This document shows positions 1 through 6,705 of a DNA stretch of 6,825 nt, piece after piece. The stretch is taken from positions 1-6,825 of the forward strand of contig JAISWA010000175.1 of assembly GCA_031271275.1 (NCBI GenBank), written 5' to 3'. How positions within the stretch are numbered: the first letter of the stretch is position 1; each line of letters begins with the position of its first letter. Both the position numbers and the translations under genes were made by a program. Source of the DNA: Clostridiales bacterium (lineage in GTDB: Bacteria; Bacillota; Clostridia; Lachnospirales; WQUN01). The notes below the pieces were generated by a model. It was given only the letters and a program-made list of their open reading frames with translations. It was not told where the DNA came from and made no database searches.

Positions 1-2
1 AG

Positions 3-1304
3 GCGGATATAAGGACCAACCGCCAGGTGGAGGGTACGGGTCTCGGGCTCGCGATTACCAAGCGGCTCGTGGAAATGATGGACGGAACCATTACCGTGGA
101 AAGCGAGTACGGGAAGGGTTCGGTGTTTTCCATTAGAATACGGCAGCGGCACGTTACGGACACCCCCATCGGCAGACCCGTGGCGGAAAACCTCATGGGG
201 CTCCGGTACACCTTCGCGAAGCGCGAAAAGAGCAAGCTCGCCCGAATCAATCTTTCCTACGCCCATGTGCTTATTGTGGACGATATCCCCACCAACCTCG
301 ACGTGGTGAAAGGGATGATGAAACCTTACGGGCTGAAAATAGACTGCGCCGTCAGCGGGCAGCAGGCGGTGGAGATGGTGCGCGAGGAAAGCCCGCGCTA
401 CAGCGCGGTGTTTATGGACCACATGATGCCGGGTATGGACGGCATTGAGGCGACGCAAATCATCCGGGATGAAATCGGGACGGAATACGCGCGGAACATC
501 CCCATCATCGCCCTCACGGCAAACGCCATCCTCGGCAACGAGGAAATGTTCTTAAATAAAGGTTTTCAAGGCTTTATATCCAAGCCCATCGACATAGCGA
601 AGCTCGACGCGGTGCTGAGGCGTTGGGTGAGGGATAAGAATGTGGAGAAGCGGCTGTCGGAGGAGGACGAACCGTGGCAGGCTGCGGAAACAGTCAAAAA
701 GGAAAGCGCTTTCGTACTGGCGGATGTTTCCATCCCCGGGTTGGACAAAGACAAGGCCCTTGAGCGTTTTAACGAGGACGAAGGCGTTTTACTGGGCATA
801 CTGCGCTCCTACGCGTCGAGTACGCGGGTGTTGCTGCATAATCTCAACGGGTTTTTGGAATCCGGCAATTTCCCGGACTACATCATCACCGTGCACGGGA
901 TGAAGAGCTCGAGCTACGCCCTGTACGCGCAGGAAGTGGGAAGGCTCGCGGAAGACCTTGAAACGGCGGCGAAGGCGGGGGATTTTGAAACCGTAAGAAG
1001 GGAGCATGGCAGGTTTGAAAATACGTTGGAGGAATTGCTTGACGAGATAAGCAGGGCGCTTACCAAAATAGACGCGCTTTCCGCGCCGGTCAAGCCCTTT
1101 GCGGCGTCGCCCGACCGGGCGCTTCTAACCGGGCTTGTGGAAGCGTGCAGTGCGTTCAACATGGACAGGGTGGACAAAATCATGGAAAAACTGGAGTCCT
1201 TCCAGTACGAAAGCGGCGGGGAGATGATACGTTGGCTGAGGGAAAAAGTGGACGACATGGAGTTTGAGGAAATTTTCAACAGTGAAGAACTGCTCAAGCA
1301 GTAA
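3..1304 (+). CDS. Hybrid sensor histidine kinase, 3' part (HATPase end - receiver - HPt)
   Basis: This is the C-terminal part of a hybrid histidine kinase; the reading frame is open to the left window edge, so the sensor, dimerisation and most of the ATPase domain lie outside. The GTG at 27 is an internal valine codon, not a start. Numbering from that codon, residues 2-9 (EGTGLGLA) are the G2 box of the HATPase_c fold. Residues 80-203 form a complete receiver: acidic pair D85/D86, phosphoacceptor D131 in FMDHMMPGMDG, T164 and K186. Residues about 240-345 form an HPt domain with phosphorylatable H290 in HGMKSSS. The last 60 or so residues are a helical, acidic tail of unknown role. Having ATPase, receiver and HPt in one chain implies an internal His-Asp-His relay that passes phosphate on to another receiver. 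The two receiver proteins directly downstream are obvious candidates. The stop is 12 bases before the next ATG, consistent with one operon. What signal is sensed cannot be seen here. Confidence 0.95.
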   Translation, partial: ADIRTNRQVEGTGLGLAITKRLVEMMDGTITVESEYGKGSVFSIRIRQRHVTDTPIGRPVAENLMGLRYTFAKREKSKLARINLSYAHVLIVDDIPTNLDVVKGMMKPYGLKIDCAVSGQQAVEMVREESPRYSAVFMDHMMPGMDGIEATQIIRDEIGTEYARNIPIIALTANAILGNEEMFLNKGFQGFISKPIDIAKLDAVLRRWVRDKNVEKRLSEEDEPWQAAETVKKESAFVLADVSIPGLDKDKALERFNEDEGVLLGILRSYASSTRVLLHNLNGFLESGNFPDYIITVHGMKSSSYALYAQEVGRLAEDLETAAKAGDFETVRREHGRFENTLEELLDEISRALTKIDALSAPVKPFAASPDRALLTGLVEACSAFNMDRVDKIMEKLESFQYESGGEMIRWLREKVDDMEFEEIFNSEELLKQ

Positions 1305-1305
1305 A

Positions 1306-1311
1306 AGGAGG
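1306..1311 (+). promoter_or_regulatory. Ribosome binding site deciding the start at 1317
   Basis: A perfect AGGAGG ends 5 bases before the ATG at 1317. A TTG codon directly in front of it (1314) is in frame but only 2 bases from the site, so the ATG is the better start. Confidence 0.85.
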
Positions 1312-1316
1312 TCTTG

Positions 1317-2075
1317 ATGTATAAGGTTTTAGTTGTCTCGGAACTGAAAGACTTTTTGTTTCTGGCGCTCAAGGAGCATATGACCGAAGCGTCTTTTGAA
1401 GTCTTCACCGTTCCGGCGGATACCGAGGAAATCAACGAATTTGTCGAGCCTGTAGACGGGATTTTGATTTATGTGGACGAGAAACTTCTCCAACAGCAGC
1501 AGGCAATCAATTTCCTCAAAGACAAGGCAATCGCGGAGGACGTCCCGATTTTTATACTGGGCTATGAGGAAGACTTGGAGGATTTGAAGGCCATCATTTC
1601 CTCGAGCATCGTCCGGCGCGCTTTTTTGCGCCCGCTTAACCTCTATGTCAGTAAAATGGTTGAAAAAATCAGCGAAACGATAAAAATTTACCGTCAGCAG
1701 AAAAAAATCCTCGTGGTGGACGACTCCGGAATAACGCTGCGCAACGTCAAGGGTTGGTTAGGGGAAAAATACAACGTGATTCTCGCCAATTCCGGCACGA
1801 TGGCGATTAAATACCTCGCGCTTAACAGGCCGGACCTGATTTTGCTTGATTACGCCATGCCCGTGGCGGACGGGAAGCAAATACTGGGGATGATCCGGTC
1901 TGAACCGGAATTTGCGGATATACCCATTATTTTCTTAACCAACAGGGACGACAAGGAAAGCATCCTCAGCCTGCAAGGCTTTAGGATTGAAGGCTATCTG
2001 CTCAAGTCCATGACGCCGGGCCAAATCATAAAATGCATAGACGATTTTTTTGAATTGAGAAAGGCGCATATGTAA
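1317..2075 (+). CDS. Two-receiver response regulator (pseudo-receiver + canonical receiver), no output domain
   Basis: This is a predicted cytoplasmic signalling protein of 252 residues made of two CheY-like domains. The C-terminal receiver (about 129-248) is complete: acidic pair D135/D136 in ILVVDDS, phosphoacceptor D178 in LILLDYAMP, T208 in FLTN and K230 in LLKS. The N-terminal half (about 1-118) has the same strand-helix rhythm, but VSE stands where the acidic pair should be, glycine (G82, FILGY) where the Thr/Ser should be, and arginine (R105, FLRPL) where the lysine should be. It is therefore probably not phosphorylated in the usual way and may serve in dimerisation or partner binding. 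No DNA-binding or enzymatic domain is present, so it likely acts by protein contact or as a phosphate shuttle or sink in a relay with the kinase upstream. It starts 12 bases after the kinase stop and ends 15 bases before the next ATG, so it sits within the operon. The exact partner is unknown. Confidence 0.92.
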   Translation: MYKVLVVSELKDFLFLALKEHMTEASFEVFTVPADTEEINEFVEPVDGILIYVDEKLLQQQQAINFLKDKAIAEDVPIFILGYEEDLEDLKAIISSSIVRRAFLRPLNLYVSKMVEKISETIKIYRQQKKILVVDDSGITLRNVKGWLGEKYNVILANSGTMAIKYLALNRPDLILLDYAMPVADGKQILGMIRSEPEFADIPIIFLTNRDDKESILSLQGFRIEGYLLKSMTPGQIIKCIDDFFELRKAHM

Positions 2076-2078
2076 AAC

Positions 2079-2084
2079 AGGAGG
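2079..2084 (+). promoter_or_regulatory. Ribosome binding site deciding the start at 2091
   Basis: AGGAGG lies 6 bases before the ATG at 2091. A TTG two codons earlier (2085) is in frame but directly abuts this site, so it is unlikely to be used. Confidence 0.85.
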
Positions 2085-2090
2085 TTGCTC

Positions 2091-3203
2091 ATGATAGAAC
2101 GCAAAAGGCAAACCATCATGTTGGTTGACGACAACCAGGCCAACCTTAACATTGGCAAAAACATGCTCAAGGGCTTTTACGAGGTTTACGCGCTTCCCTC
2201 GGCGGAAAGGCTGTTTAAATTCCTGGAAGCGGTGACGCCCGACCTGATTCTGCTCGACATCGCCATGCCCGGCATGAACGGCTTCGACGTGATCAGAATA
2301 CTTAAAGCCGATACGCGGTACAAGAACATACCGGTTATATTCGTTACGGCAAAATCAGAGGAAATGAACGAGTTGGAAGGGCTTGACCTGGGCGCGGTGG
2401 ATTACGTGACGAAACCTTTTTCCGCCGCTATACTGCTTAAGCGAATCGAAAACCAACTGCTGATTGAGAAGCAGAAGGCGGAATTAAGAAACCTGAACGA
2501 CAACCTGATTGGAATGGTCAAGGAAAAAACGGCGCAGGTGTCCGGGCTTCAAAGTTCCATTATCAATATAATCGCCGAGCTTGTGGAGTTCAGGGATTTA
2601 TACACCGGCGGGCATATCAGCCGCACCCAGAAATATGTGGAGCTGCTTATCGACAGCATGGTGGAGGACGGCGTATACAACGAAGAAGTGTTGCAGTGGG
2701 AGAACATGGACTATATCGTGCCTTCGACGCAGTTGCACGATTTGGGCAAGATTTTTATCAGCGACACCATCCTCAACAAGCCCGGCAAGCTGACGCCCGA
2801 GGAGTTTGATATAATGAAAAGCCATGCGGCAAGAGGCGTAGAAGCCATAAAAATGCTTGAGGCAAAGGGTGAGGACCAGCTTTTCTTAAGATATTCCGAA
2901 ATCGTGGCGGGTTCCCACCACGAAAAATGGGACGGCAGCGGATACCCCAACGGGCTTAAGGGGCAGGAAATTCCCCTGCTTGGCAGGTTGATGGCGATTG
3001 CCGACGTGTATGACGCGCTGACTTCGGCAAGGCCGTACAAAGAGCCTTTCTCCCCGGAGGAATCGGCGGATATTATTATCAAAAGCGCCGGCTCGCATTT
3101 CGACCCGGTGTTGGTGGACGTTTTTATCAAAATCCAGGACGGTTTCGCGTCCGTTGTGGAAAAACCGGAGGCAGCTTCCGAACTGCCGCAACAGGAGGGT
3201 TAG
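2091..3203 (+). CDS. Receiver-HD-GYP response regulator, predicted cyclic-di-GMP phosphodiesterase
   Basis: This 370-residue response regulator has an HD-GYP output domain, a family that hydrolyses cyclic-di-GMP to pGpG and/or GMP at a metal centre. The receiver (about 7-122) is complete: D13/D14, phosphoacceptor D56 in LILLDIAMPGMNG, T86 and K108 in TKPF. A helical, probably coiled-coil linker (about 118-155) follows. The HD-GYP domain (about 155-350) has H175 in YTGGHISRT, H216/D217 in LHDLGK, H245, H276/H277 and the full signature HHEKWDGSGYP, then D305 in IADVYDAL. All expected metal ligands and the GYP loop are present, so activity is likely. Y171 sits four residues before H175, where three-metal members have a glutamate, which points to a two-metal site. 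Phosphorylation of D56, perhaps by the kinase relay upstream, would be the expected switch. The length and layout are typical of the family. The gene ends 4 bases before the next start, so the two HD-GYP genes are likely translated together. Confidence 0.95.
   Translation: MIERKRQTIMLVDDNQANLNIGKNMLKGFYEVYALPSAERLFKFLEAVTPDLILLDIAMPGMNGFDVIRILKADTRYKNIPVIFVTAKSEEMNELEGLDLGAVDYVTKPFSAAILLKRIENQLLIEKQKAELRNLNDNLIGMVKEKTAQVSGLQSSIINIIAELVEFRDLYTGGHISRTQKYVELLIDSMVEDGVYNEEVLQWENMDYIVPSTQLHDLGKIFISDTILNKPGKLTPEEFDIMKSHAARGVEAIKMLEAKGEDQLFLRYSEIVAGSHHEKWDGSGYPNGLKGQEIPLLGRLMAIADVYDALTSARPYKEPFSPEESADIIIKSAGSHFDPVLVDVFIKIQDGFASVVEKPEAASELPQQEG
3193..3198 (+). promoter_or_regulatory. Ribosome binding site deciding the start at 3208
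   Basis: AGGAGG lies inside the last codons of the preceding gene, 9 bases before the ATG at 3208. This supports starting there instead of at an in-frame upstream start (3154) that would overlap the previous gene by about 50 bases and has no comparable site. Confidence 0.85.
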
Positions 3204-3207
3204 CGCA

Positions 3208-4446
3208 ATGCTGTTTCGTATGGACCAGCTTCTTCGCAGTCTGGCAACCGGGTTGGACGCCGTGGAAAAAGAGGTTGTGGGCGCGACCACAAACCACGGG
3301 AAGCGTATCGCCGTATTAACTGCGGCAATGGGGAACTATCTCGGGTGGGGGAACGAGCAAATCACCAGTATAACGGCGTGCGGGCTTCTTCATGACAACG
3401 CGCTTACCGAATCCCTTGCGGAAAATCAGCGGAAAGAAATCGGCACCGAGTTCCTTGCCGCCCATTGCATTAAAGGAGAGCGCAACGCCGCGCATCTCCC
3501 GTTCCCCTCCGACGTAAAAGACTTTATCAAGTATCACCACGAATGCGCCAACGGTTGGGGGCCGTTCGGCCTGCGCGGCGAAGATACCCCGATGGGCGCG
3601 CAGCTAATCGCCGTTGCCGACCATTTTGACGTGGAGTATAAGATTAAGGACTGGCAGGAAACCGATATCGGAAAGCTTATGGGTATCATACGGCAGGAGC
3701 GGGGCAAGGTGTATACCGAAGCCGCCGCCGACGCGCTGCTTGCCGTGATGGACTCACCGCTGCTGCGTTCCCTGCGGGACGAGCATATCGACAAAGCGTT
3801 CGACGCGTCCGTTCCCGTTTGGAACGCGGACGTTGACGCGGCGCGCATGATGGAAATCGCCGAGACGGTCGCCGCAATCACCGACTACAAATCAAAATAC
3901 ACCGCGAAGCATTCCCTGCAAATCGCCAACCGCGCCTATTGGATGGCAAACTTTTACGGCTTTGACAAGGAGACGCGGGCAAAAATATACTTAGCCGCGT
4001 CTCTGCATGACGTGGGCAAGTTGGTGACCCCCGTGCATATTTTGGACAAACCGGGTAAACTTACGGATGAGGAATATGAAATCATCAAGAAACACGTTTA
4101 CTGGAGCTATATCATGCTCAAAGACGTGGACGGCTTTGACGGGATATGCCGTTGGGCGGTCACCCACCACCGGAAGCAGAACGGCACGGGCTATCCCGAC
4201 CTTCCCGCCAAGTACCTGGAAATGGATTTTGTAAGCAGGATGATGACCTGTATCGACATTTATCAGGCGGTGCGGGAAGCGCGCCCCTATCATCCGAGCC
4301 GCACGCACCGTGAGACGATGAGCATTATGTGGGAAATGGTCGGGCGGGGCGAAATCGATAGACAAATCACGGAAGATTTGGACAAGGAGATGGCGCAGTT
4401 TACCGGGGAGGACGGAGACGTGCCGAAACCGACGCAACCGCTATAA
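3208..4446 (+). CDS. Tandem HD-GYP protein (degenerate first domain, near-canonical second domain)
   Basis: This 412-residue protein appears to consist of two HD-GYP-type phosphohydrolase domains and no receiver or membrane segment. The second domain (about 215-400) keeps every expected metal ligand: H235, H267/D268 in LHDVGK, H296, H320/H321 and D350. It also keeps a GTGYP loop, but reads HHRKQNGTGYP, so the family's Glu and Asp of HHExxDG are Arg322 and Asn325. The first domain (about 20-200) aligns over the same pattern: H30 in NHGKR, H62/D63, H86, H110/H111 and D138. It has lost the GK after HD (HDNAL), and its loop reads HHECANGWGPF, so GYP is replaced by GPF. Metal binding therefore seems possible in both halves, with catalysis on cyclic-di-GMP more likely in the second; the first may bind a ligand or regulate. 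Its stop is 19 bases before the flavodiiron gene, with no promoter evident between, so it links the signalling genes to the detoxification genes. Substrate and activity are unproven; it could act on another cyclic dinucleotide or have lost activity. Confidence 0.88.
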   Translation: MLFRMDQLLRSLATGLDAVEKEVVGATTNHGKRIAVLTAAMGNYLGWGNEQITSITACGLLHDNALTESLAENQRKEIGTEFLAAHCIKGERNAAHLPFPSDVKDFIKYHHECANGWGPFGLRGEDTPMGAQLIAVADHFDVEYKIKDWQETDIGKLMGIIRQERGKVYTEAAADALLAVMDSPLLRSLRDEHIDKAFDASVPVWNADVDAARMMEIAETVAAITDYKSKYTAKHSLQIANRAYWMANFYGFDKETRAKIYLAASLHDVGKLVTPVHILDKPGKLTDEEYEIIKKHVYWSYIMLKDVDGFDGICRWAVTHHRKQNGTGYPDLPAKYLEMDFVSRMMTCIDIYQAVREARPYHPSRTHRETMSIMWEMVGRGEIDRQITEDLDKEMAQFTGEDGDVPKPTQPL

Positions 4447-4465
4447 ATGCAAAGGAGTTTTTGCC

Positions 4466-6340
4466 ATGCACTGTCTTAAAAAAGTGACGGACGACCTATT
4501 CTGGGTAGGGGCGAACGACCGCCGCCTCGCCATGTTCGAAGGGGTCTATTCCGTACCGGGCGGGGTCTCTTATAATTCCTACCTTTTGATGGATGAAAAA
4601 ACCGTGCTGTTCGATACCGTGGATAAAGCGGTGAAAGGGCGTTTTTTGGAAAACGTAAGCGCGGCGTTGGAAGGCAGAGCGCTCGATTACCTTGTGGTGC
4701 AGCATGTGGAGCCGGACCATTCCGCCGCGATAGAGGAACTGCTGCTGCGGTACCCCGGCGTTAAGCTCGTATGCAACGCCAAGTCGCTGACGTTTATCAA
4801 GCAGTTTTTTAACCGGGAGCCCGACGCGATCGTCGTCAAGGAAGGCGAAACGCTTTCCGTGGGAAAGCGCGCGCTGAAGTTTATGATGGCGCCCATGGTG
4901 CACTGGCCCGAGGTGATGGTCACTTACGACGCCACGGATAAAATTTTATTTTCCGCCGACGCCTTCGGTTGCTTCGGCGCGTTAAACGGCGCGCTGTTCG
5001 CCGACGAGGTGGACTTTGAAAAGGATTATATGGACGAGGCGCGGCGCTACTACGCCAACATCGTGGGGAAGTACGGGACGCAGACGCAAGCGCTTCTACA
5101 CAAAGCCTCCGCGTTGGAAATCAATATGATCTGCCCGCTGCACGGTTTTGTCTGGCGGAGGGAACTGTCCAAAATCATGGGCAAGTACGCGCTGTGGGGC
5201 GGCTACCTTTCGGAGGAAACCGGGGTCATGATTGCCTACGCCTCCGTATACGGCAACACCGAGAACGCGGCGGAAATACTCGCCTGCAGGCTGCGCGACT
5301 TGGGCGTTAAAACGCAGATGTTCGACGTTTCCGTAACGCACGCCTCGGACATTGTCGCGGCGGCTTTCCGGTGGAGCCATTTGGTGTTCGCCTCCACCAC
5401 CTATAACGCGGGGATATTCGTGACGATGGAAGCGCTGATTAACGATTTGACCGCGCACAATATACAAAACCGCATGATAGCCGTCATCGAGAACGGCTCT
5501 TGGGCGCCCACCAGCGGAGCGCTTATACGCGAAAAGTTGGAGCGGTTAAAAAATATCAAGTTTATCGGCAAGACGGTGAGCGTCAAATCCGGGGTCAAAG
5601 AACAGCAGCTTTCCGAAATTGAAGAACTGGCGCAAAAAATTACCGCGAAGCTGACGGGGGAAACGGAGAGCGAAGCGGGGAACGAAACGCCCGCCGCCGC
5701 GTCCGCCGCGGGGCAAGCCGTTCCCGCGATTGACGCGAAGGTGATGTTTAAACTGTCCTACGGGCTGTTTATCCTGACCGCGAAGGACGGGGAAAAGGAC
5801 AACGGCTGCGTAATCAACACCGCCACGCAGATTACGGACAAACCGCTCAGGATATCCGTCGCGGTGAACAAAGCGAATTATACCGGCGAAATGATTTTAA
5901 AAACGGGGGCATTTAACCTTTCCATCCTTTCCGAAAGCGCGCCCTTTGCGCTGTTCAGGCAATTCGGCTTCCAAAGCGGCAGGGATGCCGACAAATTTGC
6001 GGGCGGCGCTTACGGCGACCGGGCGGAAAACGGAATACGGTATATCCCGGAATATACTAACGGCGTGATTTCCGCCCGGGTTTTTGAAACGCGGGATTAC
6101 GGAACCCACACGGTATTTTTTGCCGACGTGACGCAAGCTTTCGGCGTTTCCGGCGAGCGCAGCGCCACGTACCAGTATTATTTCGATTATATAAAGCCAA
6201 AGCCCCAACCGCCCAAGGAAACAAAGAAAGGGTTCGTCTGCAAAATATGCGGGTATGTGCATGAAGGCGAAACACTGCCGGAGGATTTTATCTGCCCGCT
6301 GTGCAAGCACGGCGCGCAGGATTTTGAACCCATAAACTGA
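4466..6340 (+). CDS. Multidomain flavodiiron protein (diiron core - flavodoxin - flavin reductase-like - short rubredoxin)
   Basis: This is a predicted cytoplasmic flavodiiron protein of 624 residues, an enzyme family that reduces O2 to water and/or NO to N2O. The metallo-beta-lactamase-like core (about 1-250) carries the full diiron ligand set: H80, E82 and D84 in HVEPDH, then H146, D165 and H226. The flavodoxin domain (about 253-395) has the FMN phosphate loop ASVYGNTE at 259-266 plus YNAGI and GSWAPTSG at the flavin-contacting loops. An Ala/Glu-rich linker (about 397-423) leads to a flavin reductase-like domain (about 424-580), the type that binds FMN and can take electrons from NAD(P)H. 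The C-terminus (588-624) is a rubredoxin-like Fe site, C592-x2-C595 and C610-x2-C613, with only 14 residues between the pairs, as in rubrerythrin tails. Minimal members are about 400 residues, so this is an extended form that may need few external carriers. The start at 4466 has AGGAG 8 bases upstream. O2 versus NO preference cannot be read from the sequence. A rubredoxin gene follows after 13 bases. Confidence 0.96.
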   Translation: MHCLKKVTDDLFWVGANDRRLAMFEGVYSVPGGVSYNSYLLMDEKTVLFDTVDKAVKGRFLENVSAALEGRALDYLVVQHVEPDHSAAIEELLLRYPGVKLVCNAKSLTFIKQFFNREPDAIVVKEGETLSVGKRALKFMMAPMVHWPEVMVTYDATDKILFSADAFGCFGALNGALFADEVDFEKDYMDEARRYYANIVGKYGTQTQALLHKASALEINMICPLHGFVWRRELSKIMGKYALWGGYLSEETGVMIAYASVYGNTENAAEILACRLRDLGVKTQMFDVSVTHASDIVAAAFRWSHLVFASTTYNAGIFVTMEALINDLTAHNIQNRMIAVIENGSWAPTSGALIREKLERLKNIKFIGKTVSVKSGVKEQQLSEIEELAQKITAKLTGETESEAGNETPAAASAAGQAVPAIDAKVMFKLSYGLFILTAKDGEKDNGCVINTATQITDKPLRISVAVNKANYTGEMILKTGAFNLSILSESAPFALFRQFGFQSGRDADKFAGGAYGDRAENGIRYIPEYTNGVISARVFETRDYGTHTVFFADVTQAFGVSGERSATYQYYFDYIKPKPQPPKETKKGFVCKICGYVHEGETLPEDFICPLCKHGAQDFEPIN

Positions 6341-6353
6341 GAGGAGCTGTCAC

Positions 6354-6509
6354 ATGAAGAAGTACGAATGCGTTTGCGGCTACATTTACGACGAGGCAGC
6401 CGGGGACCCGGAAAACGGAATCGCCCCCGGTACCAAATGGGCGGACCTGCCGGCGGATTTTACCTGCCCGGTCTGCGGGATGGCGAAAGAGGATTTTACG
6501 GAAGTTTAA
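6354..6509 (+). CDS. Rubredoxin with shortened C-x-C first knuckle
   Basis: This small 51-residue rubredoxin is a one-electron carrier with a single Fe(Cys)4 site, and is expected to feed electrons to the flavodiiron protein encoded 13 bases upstream. The family features are clear: MKKYE start, CGYIYDE, GDPENGIAPGTKW, DLPADF and CPVCG. The second cysteine pair is the usual C38-x2-C41. The first pair, however, is C6-V-C8, one residue shorter than the standard C-x-x-C-G-Y, and the protein is correspondingly one or two residues shorter than usual. The frame is otherwise intact, so this is not a frameshift. Iron binding is still plausible with altered geometry or potential, but this needs proof. 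AGGAG at 6342-6346 lies 7 bases before the ATG. The gene is the last of the operon, with an intrinsic terminator starting 37 bases after its stop. Confidence 0.93.
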   Translation: MKKYECVCGYIYDEAAGDPENGIAPGTKWADLPADFTCPVCGMAKEDFTEV

Positions 6510-6545
6510 GCCCTTGCCTTACGGAAAAAGCTGTCATGCTGAAAG

Positions 6546-6572
6546 CCCGCTATCAATAGCGGGTTTTTGTTT
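6546..6572 (+). terminator. Intrinsic (rho-independent) terminator of the operon
   Basis: A 7-bp GC-rich stem, CCCGCTA (6546-6552) paired with TAGCGGG (6557-6563), has a 4-base TCAA loop and is followed directly by TTTTTGTTT. A few A residues before the stem can extend pairing with the T run. It lies just after the rubredoxin gene and before an independent promoter, so it should end transcription of the upstream operon. Confidence 0.9.
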
Positions 6573-6626
6573 GCAAAATATACGCACGCTTGTGATACAG
6601 CCACCCATCGTTTCATAAAACGCGCG

Positions 6627-6660
6627 TTAAAAAAAATAAATTAAAATATCAAAAATAATT
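6627..6660. other. AT-rich tract upstream of promoter, possible UP element
   Basis: This stretch is almost entirely A and T with several A runs, and ends about a dozen bases before the -35 hexamer. Such tracts can bind the RNA polymerase alpha subunit and raise promoter strength. It may equally be simple intergenic AT richness. Confidence 0.4.
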
Positions 6661-6671
6661 CTAATACCCCC

Positions 6672-6700
6672 TTCACATTTCTTTTACGGTGTGTTATAAT
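6672..6700 (+). promoter_or_regulatory. Sigma-A type promoter for the gene at 6756
   Basis: The -35 element TTCACA (6672-6677, one mismatch to TTGACA) and the perfect -10 element TATAAT (6695-6700) are 17 bases apart. TG at 6692-6693 gives an extended -10. The predicted transcription start is about 6706-6708, giving a leader of roughly 50 bases. It is the only near-consensus promoter I noticed in the window, and it lies after the terminator of the upstream operon. Confidence 0.83.
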
Positions 6701-6705
6701 CGCGA

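Noticed and set aside
27..29. GTG at 27 as the start of the first gene
   Set aside because: The frame is open upstream to position 3, and the GTG falls inside the ATPase domain just before the G2 box, so it codes for an internal valine.
914..1435. Long antisense open frame of 173 codons on the minus strand
   Set aside because: It lies opposite the kinase and receiver genes, whose domains are unmistakable. Its translation is serine-rich low-quality sequence without motifs, as expected from the shadow of real coding sequence.
3991..4437. Antisense open frame of 148 codons opposite the tandem HD-GYP gene
   Set aside because: The + strand has clear metal-ligand motifs here. The antisense product has no recognisable domain, and I saw no promoter for it.
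4419..4447. TATAAA at 4442-4447 as a possible internal promoter for the flavodiiron gene
   Set aside because: It overlaps the stop codon of the preceding gene and has no acceptable -35 at 16-18 bases. Its start would fall in the ribosome binding site of the gene at 4466.
5897..6310. Antisense open frame of 137 codons opposite the flavodiiron gene
   Set aside because: It is opposite the flavin reductase-like and rubredoxin-like parts of a well-supported gene and shows no motif of its own.
6368..6559. 63-codon open frame on the + strand overlapping the rubredoxin
   Set aside because: The frame from 6354 gives a clear rubredoxin with its own ribosome binding site. This one is out of frame, Arg/Gly-rich and runs into the terminator.
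6619..6628. Ten-base palindrome AACGCGCGTT between terminator and promoter
   Set aside because: It is short, does not extend, is not placed at a promoter element and is not repeated nearby; chance is adequate.
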